The translations under genes were made by a program, and so were the position numbers. From positions 62,001 to 126,000 of the forward strand of contig JAFZRE010000025.1 in NCBI GenBank assembly GCA_017620015.1: a stretch of 64,000 nt of DNA. Reading direction: 5' to 3'. How positions within the stretch are numbered: position 1 is the stretch's first letter; each line of letters opens with the position of its first letter. Below the pieces are notes generated by a model that did not search any database, was not told the origin of the DNA, and saw only the letters and a program-made list of their open reading frames with translations. This DNA is from Bacteroidales bacterium (GTDB lineage: Bacteria; Bacteroidota; Bacteroidia; Bacteroidales; ML635J-15). Of this stretch, positions 55,058 through 63,685 are shown one piece after another.

Positions 55058-57355
55058 CTATTCTTTAATCATTTTCAATTCCTCCGTCTCTCCGTTTATC
55101 CTCTCCACCTTTATCACATACTCGCCTGGGCGGAGACCGCTGATGTCGAGTTGCATTGCGGTGGTGCGGAGAAGGGTGCGACCTGCAAGGTCGATGACGG
55201 TGGCGCTGACAAAGCCGTCACCGAAGATGGTGACCATATCGCTTGCAGGGTTCGGGTAGAGCGACATTGCCGTGGTAACTGGTTCGGTTATGCCATCACA
55301 GACCTGTGCGGTAATGCTGATGGTCTTGCTGGCGGAACACTCGCCACGGGTGACGGTGAGTGAGACGCTCTGCGTACAGGCATTGTCGAACTGAAGCATT
55401 TCGGTGCAACCTGTACCGCCTGTGCTCCACTGGTAGGAATCGAACTCGCCACAGGCATCCAAGTAGAACTGCTGGGCAGTACATACGGTAGTATCGCTAA
55501 GCCCGATAGTGAGCGGTGGCAATACGGTGGCGTGGACAAGCACAATGCTATCTATCTCCTGCCCACTTTCGGGATATACAAATGTATAGTCGCCCGAAGC
55601 GGTAAGGGTTACGCCCTGCACGACCTCGCCATAGCAATAGGTGGCGGTATCGTATGTGTAGGTTGGGCAAGGCAGACCGAACTTGGCAATGAACATATCG
55701 GTATCCCATTGCTCTCTTATTGTATCCTCGCCAAATGCCATAACATTATCAAACCTTCCTGCCGTATAGATTTCTCCCAAGGCGTTTATGCGCGTGTCGT
55801 ATGGCTCTGTTTTATTTGGAGCAGTAGCGGTACAATATATTTGTTTTACATCTGTTAAATTGCCCTGCAAGTCCCATTCGTAGATAGAATATCCATTAAC
55901 ACCATGTGTACTTGGATAATATATGGAATCTCCGCAAGTAATTTGAGAAATCCATCTTGTTGCTGCATATAGTTTTTCTTGATGAATAGCCATATCTCCA
56001 ATAGTGCAATAATAAGTTAAAGGACAACTATACCATTTGTAATTTCCCTCCGTATCATAACATGCAATTATATATGTCAATTCTCTATAATTTGCATATT
56101 CACCAGTATAATTATTAATGATGGTGTCATTATCTCCGATAACAGTATAGTTCCCAGAATAAAGCGTTGATATTGGAAAAGCAAATCCAGAAATATATAC
56201 ATTGCCATAATTTTCATCAAGAATCATATTCTGAAAGTCGCTTTTCCCGTAAATTCCATAGTTTCTCGCCTGATTTGCCCACAAAATTTCACCATTGCTA
56301 TTCATCTTCAAAACCAGTCCGTGTCTGCCATCATTGTGAATATATATATGCTTGCCATCAGCAAGTTCCACATCGTAGGGATAAATAGGATTAGCAGCAG
56401 TATCGCTTATTTGTACATAGCCAGAAAAATATATGTTGTCCTCTGAATCACATTCCATATCGTAGAAATCAACATTCAAGCCCCAGTATGGAGAGTGAAC
56501 ACATTCGGTAATAGGCTTTATGTACTGGAAATTGAAATCGGAATCAAACTTTAATATGTAGTATCCTGCGTATGTATTTGAAACCATAGTGTCCGTAACG
56601 GGTATGTCATTGTGTTTAATTACAAAATTTTCAGGACGATAACTATATGTATGTCTAAAAAGCAAATAATAGTTGCCACTATTGTCAATGGCAAATGGCA
56701 ATTGCTTGTTGCCGCCTGTCTCCCATAAAGGTTTTGAAATGCTAGGATTTATAGAATCCCTCTGTTCCGACTCGAATATATTGTAGTCAACAATATTTCC
56801 GTCAAGGTCAAGTTCCATTATGTATGTGTAGTTCTTGTATGGAATCCACGGAAAGGCAAGGCTGTCGGGATGATACACATAATAGTATTCGAGTGTGCTG
56901 CCTTGAACCGTAGTGTCAAGGAAATATATGGGGTTGTCGTAGTCGATGGCTACTGTTCCCTGCAAGTATATACGGTTGTTCTTCAATATCATATATTGGG
57001 CCTCGTCATCCTTGTTTGCTGTGCGGGCTATGGCTTTGTGCCACACTACATTGCCGTTGCAGTCGAATTTTGCGAGAAAGGCACCGAAGTTATAGTCGCC
57101 CCAATCGTATAGTTGGAATGTTTCATCACTAGGATAGTTGCCAAATGTGGCAAGACTGCCGTATGTGCCAAATATATAAGCGTTGCCTTCATTGTCAATT
57201 TCAAGGTTGTGGGGATGGTTTAGAATTTTAAAGCCAGAAGGTGAATCGTAGTTGTGACCGCCGAAGCGTGTAGCATACTGCCAGTCCATGTTATTTTGTG
57301 CAAAGCCGAATGAAATCGCAAACAGCATGGTTACAATGAGAAAAGACTTTTTCAT
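55058..57355 (-). CDS. T9SS type A sorting-domain protein
   Basis: A 765-residue secreted protein. The ATG at 57355 opens the signal peptide (MKKSFLIVTMLFAISFGFAQ); the frame is open 42 codons upstream through a T8G8 tract, but that part is non-coding in appearance. The central part (about 25-580) is beta-propeller-like, with repeated NxxGNxYxxG-type and WANQARNYG segments resembling SBBP repeats. One or two Ig-like domains follow (about 585-690). The C-terminus is a type A sorting domain (SLYPNPASDMVTIFG to LKMIKE). The last 600 bp are clearly richer in G+C than the A+T-rich middle (55860-56700), suggesting different histories. Confidence 0.88.
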   Translation of the reverse strand: MKKSFLIVTMLFAISFGFAQNNMDWQYATRFGGHNYDSPSGFKILNHPHNLEIDNEGNAYIFGTYGSLATFGNYPSDETFQLYDWGDYNFGAFLAKFDCNGNVVWHKAIARTANKDDEAQYMILKNNRIYLQGTVAIDYDNPIYFLDTTVQGSTLEYYYVYHPDSLAFPWIPYKNYTYIMELDLDGNIVDYNIFESEQRDSINPSISKPLWETGGNKQLPFAIDNSGNYYLLFRHTYSYRPENFVIKHNDIPVTDTMVSNTYAGYYILKFDSDFNFQYIKPITECVHSPYWGLNVDFYDMECDSEDNIYFSGYVQISDTAANPIYPYDVELADGKHIYIHNDGRHGLVLKMNSNGEILWANQARNYGIYGKSDFQNMILDENYGNVYISGFAFPISTLYSGNYTVIGDNDTIINNYTGEYANYRELTYIIACYDTEGNYKWYSCPLTYYCTIGDMAIHQEKLYAATRWISQITCGDSIYYPSTHGVNGYSIYEWDLQGNLTDVKQIYCTATAPNKTEPYDTRINALGEIYTAGRFDNVMAFGEDTIREQWDTDMFIAKFGLPCPTYTYDTATYCYGEVVQGVTLTASGDYTFVYPESGQEIDSIVLVHATVLPPLTIGLSDTTVCTAQQFYLDACGEFDSYQWSTGGTGCTEMLQFDNACTQSVSLTVTRGECSASKTISITAQVCDGITEPVTTAMSLYPNPASDMVTIFGDGFVSATVIDLAGRTLLRTTAMQLDISGLRPGEYVIKVERINGETEELKMIKE

Positions 57356-57634
57356 GTCTATAAAAATATAATTGTTCACAAAGTAAACGAAAGATTTTGT
57401 AAATGGTTGCCTAGGGAGAAAAATTTTTTTTGATTTTTTTTGGGGGGGGCTGGGGTTAAAGCCAGTTTTCATCAACACCACAACTGAATGTATGGTCGCG
57501 GCGCGCTATGATTCAACACGGGAATTTTCAAATCTCTCGAATCCTCAAATTTTCAAATCTTTCAAATCCTCAAATTATTTTCTTTTGGTATTGGAATAAA
57601 TATTAAATTTGCAGTCAAACTAAAAAACATAGAG
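57356..57634. promoter_or_regulatory. 279-bp divergent region with a T8G8 homopolymer tract and repeats
   Basis: A run of eight T and eight G (57434-57449) lies about 80 bp upstream of the type A T9SS gene. TCAAATCNTC-type degenerate units fill 57528-57580, and the C69 promoter box is at 57604-57611. Confidence 0.6.
57604..57611 (+). promoter_or_regulatory. promoter -7 box of the C69 dipeptidase gene
   Basis: TAAATTTG followed by C, an exact match to TAnnTTTG, 23 bp before the ATG; a TTTTG lies 16 bp further upstream. Confidence 0.6.
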
Positions 57635-59350
57635 ATGAGAAAATTATTCGCACTATTGACTATCGCGCTTATGTTCAGCGCAAGTGCAAGTTTCGCTTGC
57701 ACAAACTTCATTGTTACCAAGGGCGCATCAAACGACGGTTCCGCATTCCTCAGCTACGCCGCCGACAGCCACGTACTCTACGGTGAACTCTACTACCGTC
57801 CTGCTGCCGACTATCAGCCAGGCACAATGATGAAAATATACAACTGGGATTCGGGACAATACCTCGGCGACATCCCGCAGGTACTCCATACCTATAATGT
57901 TGTTGGAAACGTTAACGAACACCAGCTTGCAATCGGCGAAACCACTTACGGCGGTCGCGAGGAACTCTGGGAAGGCGACGGTATCATCGACTACGGAAGC
58001 CTTATTTACCTTGCTTTGCAGCGCGCAAAGAACGCCCGCGAAGCCATAAAGGTCATGACCGAACTTATGAGCAAGTACGGATATGTCAGCGAAGGCGAAT
58101 CGTTCTCAATCGTTGACAAGGACGAGGCTTGGATTCTCGAAGTTATCGGCAAGGGCAAAGGTCAGAAAGGTGCAGTTTGGGTTGCAAGAATGATTCCCGA
58201 CGGATATGTTTCGGCTCACGCTAACCAGGCAAGAATCACCACTTTCCCGCAGGCAACAAAGAAGAGCAAGGATGTCGTTACTTTCAAGAACATCGACAAG
58301 CTCCTAACCGACAAGAACATCACCTGCGTTTACTCCGACGATGTTATCACTTTTGCTCGCGAAAAGGGTTACTTCAAGGGCAACGATGCCGATTTCAGTT
58401 TCTCCGACACCTACGCACCAGTTGATTTCAGTGGCGCTCGCTTCTGCGAAATCCGCGTATGGGCTTTCTTCAACGATGTTGCCGAAGGTATGGACCAGTA
58501 CTGGGAATACGCAAAGGGCACCAAGATTGAATACGATGCCAACGGCTACGCAACCAACAGAATGCCTCTGTGGGTAAAACCTGCTAAGCCAGTAACTCTC
58601 GAAACTGTAATGCACAATATGGGCAACCACCTCGAAGGTACCGAACTCGATATGAGCAAGGGAATGGGCGCAGGTCCTTTCAACTGCCCTTATCGCTGGA
58701 GACCAATGACTTGGGAATACAACGGAAAGAACTACATCCACGAAAGAGCAACTGGAACACAGCAGACCGGTTTCTCGTTTGTAGCACAGTTGCGTGGCAA
58801 TTTGCCCGATGTACTCGGTGCAATCAACTGGTTTGGCGTTGACGACTGCGCAACAACAGTTTATGTTCCTATGTACGCATCAATCACCGAAATTCCTTAC
58901 GCTTACCGCGAAGGCAACGGCTCGATGATGAAATTCAAACCGGATGCAGCTTTCTGGATTTTCAACCTCGTATCAAACTTCGCTTACACACGCTACTGCG
59001 ACATCTACCCTGAAATTGAAACCGTCAGAAGAGATTTGCACAGAAGCTTCAAGGACGAGACCGCAAAGATTGAAGGCGACCTTCGCGAAGAAGCAGCCAA
59101 CAATCCGCAGAACGTAGCAAAGAAACTTACCGAATATTCGGCTAAGGCTTCGGAAAACACAATGCAAACATGGCAGAACCTCTTTGCTAGCCTGTTCGTA
59201 AAGTATGTTGACGGCAACATCAAGACCGAACGCGAAGTTCCCGAAGGCTACAAGTACTACTCACCGGAAGTTAAGCAGCCAAAATATGGCAACGACTGGT
59301 ACAAGCACATTGTCGAGGACGACACAAAACACCTATTGGAAGCAAAATAA
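57635..59350 (+). CDS. C69 family dipeptidase
   Basis: A 571-residue exported dipeptidase of the Ntn-hydrolase family (peptidase C69). The signal peptide (1-21) ends directly before Cys22, the expected N-terminal nucleophile (ACTNFIVTKGAS). Other family blocks are LAIGETTYGGREELW, DKDEAWILEVIGKGKGQKGAVWVARMIPDGYVSAHAN and ATGTQQTGFSFVAQLRG. It probably degrades dipeptides in the periplasm or outside the cell. Codon use is biased toward C-ending codons, suggesting high expression. The ornithine aminotransferase gene follows after 39 bp. Confidence 0.93.
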   Translation: MRKLFALLTIALMFSASASFACTNFIVTKGASNDGSAFLSYAADSHVLYGELYYRPAADYQPGTMMKIYNWDSGQYLGDIPQVLHTYNVVGNVNEHQLAIGETTYGGREELWEGDGIIDYGSLIYLALQRAKNAREAIKVMTELMSKYGYVSEGESFSIVDKDEAWILEVIGKGKGQKGAVWVARMIPDGYVSAHANQARITTFPQATKKSKDVVTFKNIDKLLTDKNITCVYSDDVITFAREKGYFKGNDADFSFSDTYAPVDFSGARFCEIRVWAFFNDVAEGMDQYWEYAKGTKIEYDANGYATNRMPLWVKPAKPVTLETVMHNMGNHLEGTELDMSKGMGAGPFNCPYRWRPMTWEYNGKNYIHERATGTQQTGFSFVAQLRGNLPDVLGAINWFGVDDCATTVYVPMYASITEIPYAYREGNGSMMKFKPDAAFWIFNLVSNFAYTRYCDIYPEIETVRRDLHRSFKDETAKIEGDLREEAANNPQNVAKKLTEYSAKASENTMQTWQNLFASLFVKYVDGNIKTEREVPEGYKYYSPEVKQPKYGNDWYKHIVEDDTKHLLEAK

Positions 59351-59389
59351 ACTTATTAACATAACCAAAATTAAAAACAAATTAGTAAA

Positions 59390-60610
59390 ATGAAGACTTC
59401 AAAAGATTACATCGAACTGGAAGCAAAGTACGGAGCACACAACTATCATCCGCTACCAGTAGTTTTTGCAAAGGCTAAAGGCGCAAAGGTTTGGGACGTT
59501 GAAGGAAAGGAATATTATGATTTTCTTTCTGCATATTCAGCAGTTAACCAGGGTCACTGCCACCCGAAAATCGTTAAGGCTCTCACCGATCAGGCACAGA
59601 AGCTCACATTGAGTTCAAGAGCATTCTACAACGACTGCCTTGGCGAATGGGAAGAATATGTAACTAAGTATTTCGGATACGACAAGGTTCTCCCGATGAA
59701 CTCGGGTGCAGAAGCCGACGAAACAGCTCTTAAGCTCGCTCGCCGCTGGGGTACTGTTGTTAAGGGTATTCCAAACGATGAAACTTTGATCGTATGCTGC
59801 GAAGGCAACTTCCACGGACGTACAATCACTATCATCACCATGTCGAACGACCCAGATTCATACGCAAACTACGGTCCTTTGACTCCTGGTTTCATCCGCA
59901 TACCTTATAACGATCCTGCTGCTTTGGAAAAGGTACTCGCAGAAAAGGGTGACAAGGTTGCTGGTTTCCTTCTTGAACCAATTCAGGGCGAAGCTGGTGT
60001 TTATGTACCAGACGAAGGTTACCTGAAGAAATGCTACGACATCTGCAAGAAGTACAACGTATTGTTCATGGCAGACGAAGTACAGTGCGGTATTGCTCGT
60101 ACAGGTAAGATGCTTGCTTGCGACCACGAAGGCGTTCGTCCCGACATTCTTATCCTCGGTAAGGCTCTCGGCGGTGGCGTATTCCCGATTTCGGCAGCAT
60201 TGGCAGACGATGAAATCATGTTGACAATAAAGCCAGGTGAACACGGTTCAACATTCGGTGGCAACCCATTGGCAACCCGCGTAAGTATCGCAGCTTTGGA
60301 AGTTATCAAGGAAGAAAAGCTCACCGAAAGGGCAGAATACCTTGGTAAGATTTTCCGCGAAGAAATCATGAAGATTAATTCGCCGATGATTGAAAAGGTT
60401 CGTGGTAAAGGTTTGTTGAACGCAGTTATCATAAAGCCTATGAACGGCAAGGAAGCATGGGATGTTTGCTTGAAGATGGCCGAAAACGGTGTTCTTGCAA
60501 AGCCTACACACCAGCACATCATCCGCTTCGCTCCTCCTCTGGTTATCAGCGAAGAAGAATTGCGTGATGCTATCGAAAAGATTAAGAAGTCGATACTTTC
60601 GTTCTGCTAA
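59390..60610 (+). CDS. rocD: ornithine--oxo-acid aminotransferase
   Basis: A class III PLP-dependent aminotransferase that moves the delta-amino group of ornithine to 2-oxoglutarate, giving glutamate semialdehyde. At 406 residues it is full length. The PLP lysine is Lys258 in [26 protein letters not shown] is the Asp-containing PLP contact, and [18 protein letters not shown] and [13 protein letters not shown] are further family markers. The match is closer to RocD than to acetylornithine aminotransferase, in particular the opening [13 protein letters not shown]. It follows the dipeptidase closely and may share its transcript, fitting amino-acid use. Confidence 0.93.
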   Translation: MKTSKDYIELEAKYGAHNYHPLPVVFAKAKGAKVWDVEGKEYYDFLSAYSAVNQGHCHPKIVKALTDQAQKLTLSSRAFYNDCLGEWEEYVTKYFGYDKVLPMNSGAEADETALKLARRWGTVVKGIPNDETLIVCCEGNFHGRTITIITMSNDPDSYANYGPLTPGFIRIPYNDPAALEKVLAEKGDKVAGFLLEPIQGEAGVYVPDEGYLKKCYDICKKYNVLFMADEVQCGIARTGKMLACDHEGVRPDILILGKALGGGVFPISAALADDEIMLTIKPGEHGSTFGGNPLATRVSIAALEVIKEEKLTERAEYLGKIFREEIMKINSPMIEKVRGKGLLNAVIIKPMNGKEAWDVCLKMAENGVLAKPTHQHIIRFAPPLVISEEELRDAIEKIKKSILSFC

Positions 60611-60634
60611 AATTTTTTCATTGGTATATTAATT

Positions 60635-60667
60635 AAAGGTCGTTTCTTCGGGAACGGCCTTTTTTTG
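60635..60667 (+). terminator. rocD terminator
   Basis: AGGTCGTT and AACGGCCT arms (one mismatch) around TCTTCGGG, followed by seven T, 25 bp after the stop. Confidence 0.8.
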
Positions 60668-60683
60668 CTACAAAAAATACCTA

Positions 60684-60718
60684 TAAATCGTAAATCGTAA
60701 TTCTAAAATCGTAAATAA
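60684..60718. repeat. AATCGTAAAT-type repeat upstream of dnaX
   Basis: Units of AAATCGTAAATCGTAA and AAATCGTAAAT end four to five bases before the dnaX -7 box. Same family as 5742-5774 and 26456-26487. Confidence 0.6.
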
Positions 60719-60722
60719 TCCT

Positions 60723-60730
60723 TACCTTTG
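60723..60730 (+). promoter_or_regulatory. dnaX promoter -7 box
   Basis: TACCTTTG, an exact match to TAnnTTTG, 18 bp before the ATG at 60749. Confidence 0.6.
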
Positions 60731-60748
60731 TAGCCTAAAAATTTTAAG

Positions 60749-62503
60749 ATGGACGAATACATTGTTTCTGCCAGAAAATACCGTCCCGATACCTTTGAAA
60801 TGGTTGTGGGACAGGATGCTATTACGCAAACTCTAAAAAATTCCATAAAGAACAACCAGCTCGGTCAGGCTTACCTTTTTTGCGGTCCGCGTGGCGTTGG
60901 TAAGACTACTTGTGCGCGAATTTTCGCAAAGACCATAAACTGCAGCAATCCTACGCCCGACCACGAGCCATGCAACGAGTGCGAGTCGTGCCGTGCTTTT
61001 ATCGAGTCGCGGTCGTTCAATATCCACGAACTTGATGCTGCTTCAAACAACTCGGTAGAAGACATCCGCGCTTTGATTGACCAGGTGCGCATACCGCCTC
61101 AGCTCGGTTCGTACAGCGTCTATATAATCGACGAAGTTCACATGTTGTCACAGGCTGCTTTCAACGCATTCCTGAAAACTCTCGAGGAACCGCCAAAGCA
61201 CGCCATTTTCATTCTTGCAACAACAGAAAAACACAAGATTTTGCCGACTATTCTTTCTCGTTGCCAGATTTTCGACTTCAATCGGATTAGCGTCGAGGAC
61301 ATCCGCAAGCAACTGGAGTATGTAGCGAAGCAGGAAGGTATTGAGGCGGAACAGGATGCACTTCACGTTATCGCGCAGAAAGCCGATGGTGCTATGCGTG
61401 ATGCACTTTCAATATTCGACCAGATTGTAAGTTTCTGCGGACGAAATATAACTTATCAGGATACAATCAAGAACTTGAATGTGCTTGATTATGAAGTGTA
61501 TTTCAAGATTACAGATGCATTGTTGGCTAGTAATTACGCCGAGGCTCTTAACATCTTCGATGATGTGCTGAAGAAAGGTTTTGAAGGTGGATATTTCATA
61601 AACGGTCTTGCTTCGCATTACCGCGATTTGCTAGTTTGCAAGGACCCCAATACGATAAATTTGATTGAGGTTGGCGACAAGACCAAGGAAAAATACCTTC
61701 AGTTTGCGCAGAAATGTTCTGTCCCGTTCCTTTTCAACGCAATACAGATTGCAAACTCCTGCGATATGAGCTACAGGACTTCGCAGAACAAGAGGCTTCT
61801 GGTGGAGTTGTCCTTGCTTAAGATTTGCAATATATCGTCGTCGGTATTTGCACTTCCGCAGCAGCAGGCACCGAAAACTCCGGTTGCACAGCCACAGCCA
61901 CAACCAGTTGTGTCAAAGCCTGTTGTTACAGAACAAAAGCCTGCTTCTGCACCGGTTTCTCCAAAACCAGTACAGCCAGAGCAACCCAAACCGCAACCAA
62001 CTAATGAACCGCAAAATGATGGCACAAAGGCTGGTTTGCTCAACAAGATTGTAGGTCTTGGCGGAACGCCTACTGCTTCCAATGTGGAAAAAAACACTCA
62101 AGTCGCAACTTCTGCGGCAAAATGGGGCAATAAGGAATTTACAAGTTCCGATGTGACGGAGGCTTGGTTGGCTTTCGTGGCGGAAAAATGTCCAGCAGGA
62201 ACGCGTTGGAATAGTTATTTTAGAAACCATATTCCCGAAGTTGATGAATCTGGAGCTTACGTCCTTAAAGTTGAGGATTCTGCCATGCAGATACGTTTGG
62301 TTGAACGCAAGGAAGTGATTCTGAACTTTGTACGCACAAAACTCGACAATGGCAGTTTCAATTTCAATTTTGTAGTTGACGAAAACCTTGTAGAGAAAAA
62401 CACAGAGGTGGCAAAGACAACTTCGGAGCGTCTCGACGAACTCAAGAAAAACAATCCTGAGGTTGCCGGAATGTTAAGCGACGGCGATTTTACACAGGTG
62501 TAA
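60749..62503 (+). CDS. dnaX: DNA polymerase III subunit gamma/tau
   Basis: The clamp-loader ATPase of the replisome, 584 residues. The AAA+ domain has Walker A in GPRGVGKTT (Lys52), the four-cysteine zinc module between residues about 65 and 87 (CSNPTPDHEPCNECESC), Walker B in YIIDEVHMLS and the sensor LATTEKHKILPTILSRC. A Pro/Gln-rich linker (about 372-425) leads to a C-terminal domain. In the 0 frame the gene encodes the long tau form. A run of seven A at 62088-62094 ending in C, in the phase A AAA AAC, could allow a -1 shift that ends at 62131-62133, giving a 461-residue gamma-like product. Confidence 0.96.
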   Translation: MDEYIVSARKYRPDTFEMVVGQDAITQTLKNSIKNNQLGQAYLFCGPRGVGKTTCARIFAKTINCSNPTPDHEPCNECESCRAFIESRSFNIHELDAASNNSVEDIRALIDQVRIPPQLGSYSVYIIDEVHMLSQAAFNAFLKTLEEPPKHAIFILATTEKHKILPTILSRCQIFDFNRISVEDIRKQLEYVAKQEGIEAEQDALHVIAQKADGAMRDALSIFDQIVSFCGRNITYQDTIKNLNVLDYEVYFKITDALLASNYAEALNIFDDVLKKGFEGGYFINGLASHYRDLLVCKDPNTINLIEVGDKTKEKYLQFAQKCSVPFLFNAIQIANSCDMSYRTSQNKRLLVELSLLKICNISSSVFALPQQQAPKTPVAQPQPQPVVSKPVVTEQKPASAPVSPKPVQPEQPKPQPTNEPQNDGTKAGLLNKIVGLGGTPTASNVEKNTQVATSAAKWGNKEFTSSDVTEAWLAFVAEKCPAGTRWNSYFRNHIPEVDESGAYVLKVEDSAMQIRLVERKEVILNFVRTKLDNGSFNFNFVVDENLVEKNTEVAKTTSERLDELKKNNPEVAGMLSDGDFTQV

Positions 62504-62510
62504 GTCATTG

Positions 62511-63515
62511 ATGGCTGTGAGTTTTGCTGGTATAGCCGATTTTTTCAAGTACTGTCTGAAACGGACGGCATCATCGTGCTGGATTCTTTTCAAGCTGATG
62601 ATTCCAGTTTCCATTGTGATTCGTCTGATTCAGGAATTTGGCGTTCTGCCGTATATCAGCGGTGTGCTCGAACCTGTGATGGGCATTGTGGGTTTGCCTG
62701 CCGAGACCGCAATAGTGTGGCTTTCGGCGATGGTGGTCAACATTTATGGCGGACTTTTGTCGCTGTTTTCGATTTATCCCTCACTAAGTGAACCACTTAC
62801 GCATTCACAGCTTACCATTCTGCTTACGATGGTCCTTTTGGCGCATACGATTCCCGTAGAAGTCGGCATTGCAAAAAAAACTGGCGTAAAATTCTGGATA
62901 ATGTTCCTCATTCGTTTCCTTGGTGCGATTGCGATAGGAGCAATATTAAATGGTATATATTCGCTCACGGGAACATTGCAGGACGCTGTTGAAATGCCGG
63001 AATTTCTTGTGCCGGGACATCTCGGTTGGGGTGAGTGGGCGTTGAACGAACTGAAAAACTACGGACTTATAATCGCTGTGATATTTACGCTTGTGGTGTT
63101 TGTGCATTTGCTCGAAGTCATTGGTTTTATGAAGTTTATAAACCGGATGTTCCTGCCTTTGCTTGGTTGGCTTGGCATAAGCGAGCGTATGTTGCCGCTG
63201 ACGGTAATCGGTATGACAATGGGGCTTGCCTACGGTGGCGGACTTATTGTTGACGAGGGCAGGAAGGAGGGTGTGAAGCCAAAGGATATTTTCTTCGCAA
63301 TGACGCTTATGGGCTTGTTCCATAGCATTTTCGAGGATACCATATTAATTATAGGTGCAGGAGGGCACTGGACTGGCGTGATACTTGTGCGTGCGATTTT
63401 TGCCTTTGCCGTGACATTTGCTTTTGTGTTGATTACCAAAAAGTTGGATGATAAAAAGTTCGCTCGTATGTTTATGACAAAGGAATTTTGGAAAAGGCAT
63501 ATCGAAAAGCAATAA
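62511..63515 (+). CDS. nucleoside-recognition (SpmA/SpmB-like) membrane protein
   Basis: A 334-residue inner-membrane protein with about eight hydrophobic helices and two nucleoside-recognition (Gate) domains. The conserved block MVVNIYGGLLSLFSIYPSL and the late YGGGLIVDEGRKEGVKPKDIFFAMTLMGLFHSIFEDTILI are typical. Such proteins are related to spore-maturation proteins and the gate domains of nucleoside carriers, but in non-sporulating bacteria their substrate is unknown. The ATG at 62511 is preferred over a TTG one codon upstream. The gene starts 7 bp after dnaX, so it is co-transcribed with it. Confidence 0.88.
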   Translation: MAVSFAGIADFFKYCLKRTASSCWILFKLMIPVSIVIRLIQEFGVLPYISGVLEPVMGIVGLPAETAIVWLSAMVVNIYGGLLSLFSIYPSLSEPLTHSQLTILLTMVLLAHTIPVEVGIAKKTGVKFWIMFLIRFLGAIAIGAILNGIYSLTGTLQDAVEMPEFLVPGHLGWGEWALNELKNYGLIIAVIFTLVVFVHLLEVIGFMKFINRMFLPLLGWLGISERMLPLTVIGMTMGLAYGGGLIVDEGRKEGVKPKDIFFAMTLMGLFHSIFEDTILIIGAGGHWTGVILVRAIFAFAVTFAFVLITKKLDDKKFARMFMTKEFWKRHIEKQ

Positions 63516-63536
63516 ATCAACTTGTACATAATCTGA

Positions 63537-63579
63537 GTTTCAGCCCAAAATGAATTATTTTTCCCGTTTTGGCTGAAAC
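63537..63579. terminator. hairpin after the nucleoside-recognition gene
   Basis: GTTTCAGCCCAAAA (63537-63550) and TTTTGGCTGAAAC (63567-63579) pair with one bulged C. The T-run after it is interrupted (TTGGCATTGCTTTTTC), so it may be a terminator of the dnaX operon or a repeat. Confidence 0.45.
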
Positions 63580-63685
63580 TTGGCATTGCTTTTTCTTCCT
63601 GTTTCACTTCAAAATTCAGAAAAATAAAATAAGTCTTTGCCGTTCCAATAATTATTACTAAAATTACAAATTTAAAATATTCGAT

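Noticed and set aside
57356..57481. A 42-codon N-terminal extension of the type A T9SS protein
   Set aside because: It runs through a T8G8 tract and would bury the signal peptide; the ATG at 57355 is the natural start.
57528..57580. Short regularly spaced repeats that might be a CRISPR array
   Set aside because: The units are about 10-14 bases, degenerate, and have no unique spacers; no cas genes are nearby. The same holds for 46479-46518.
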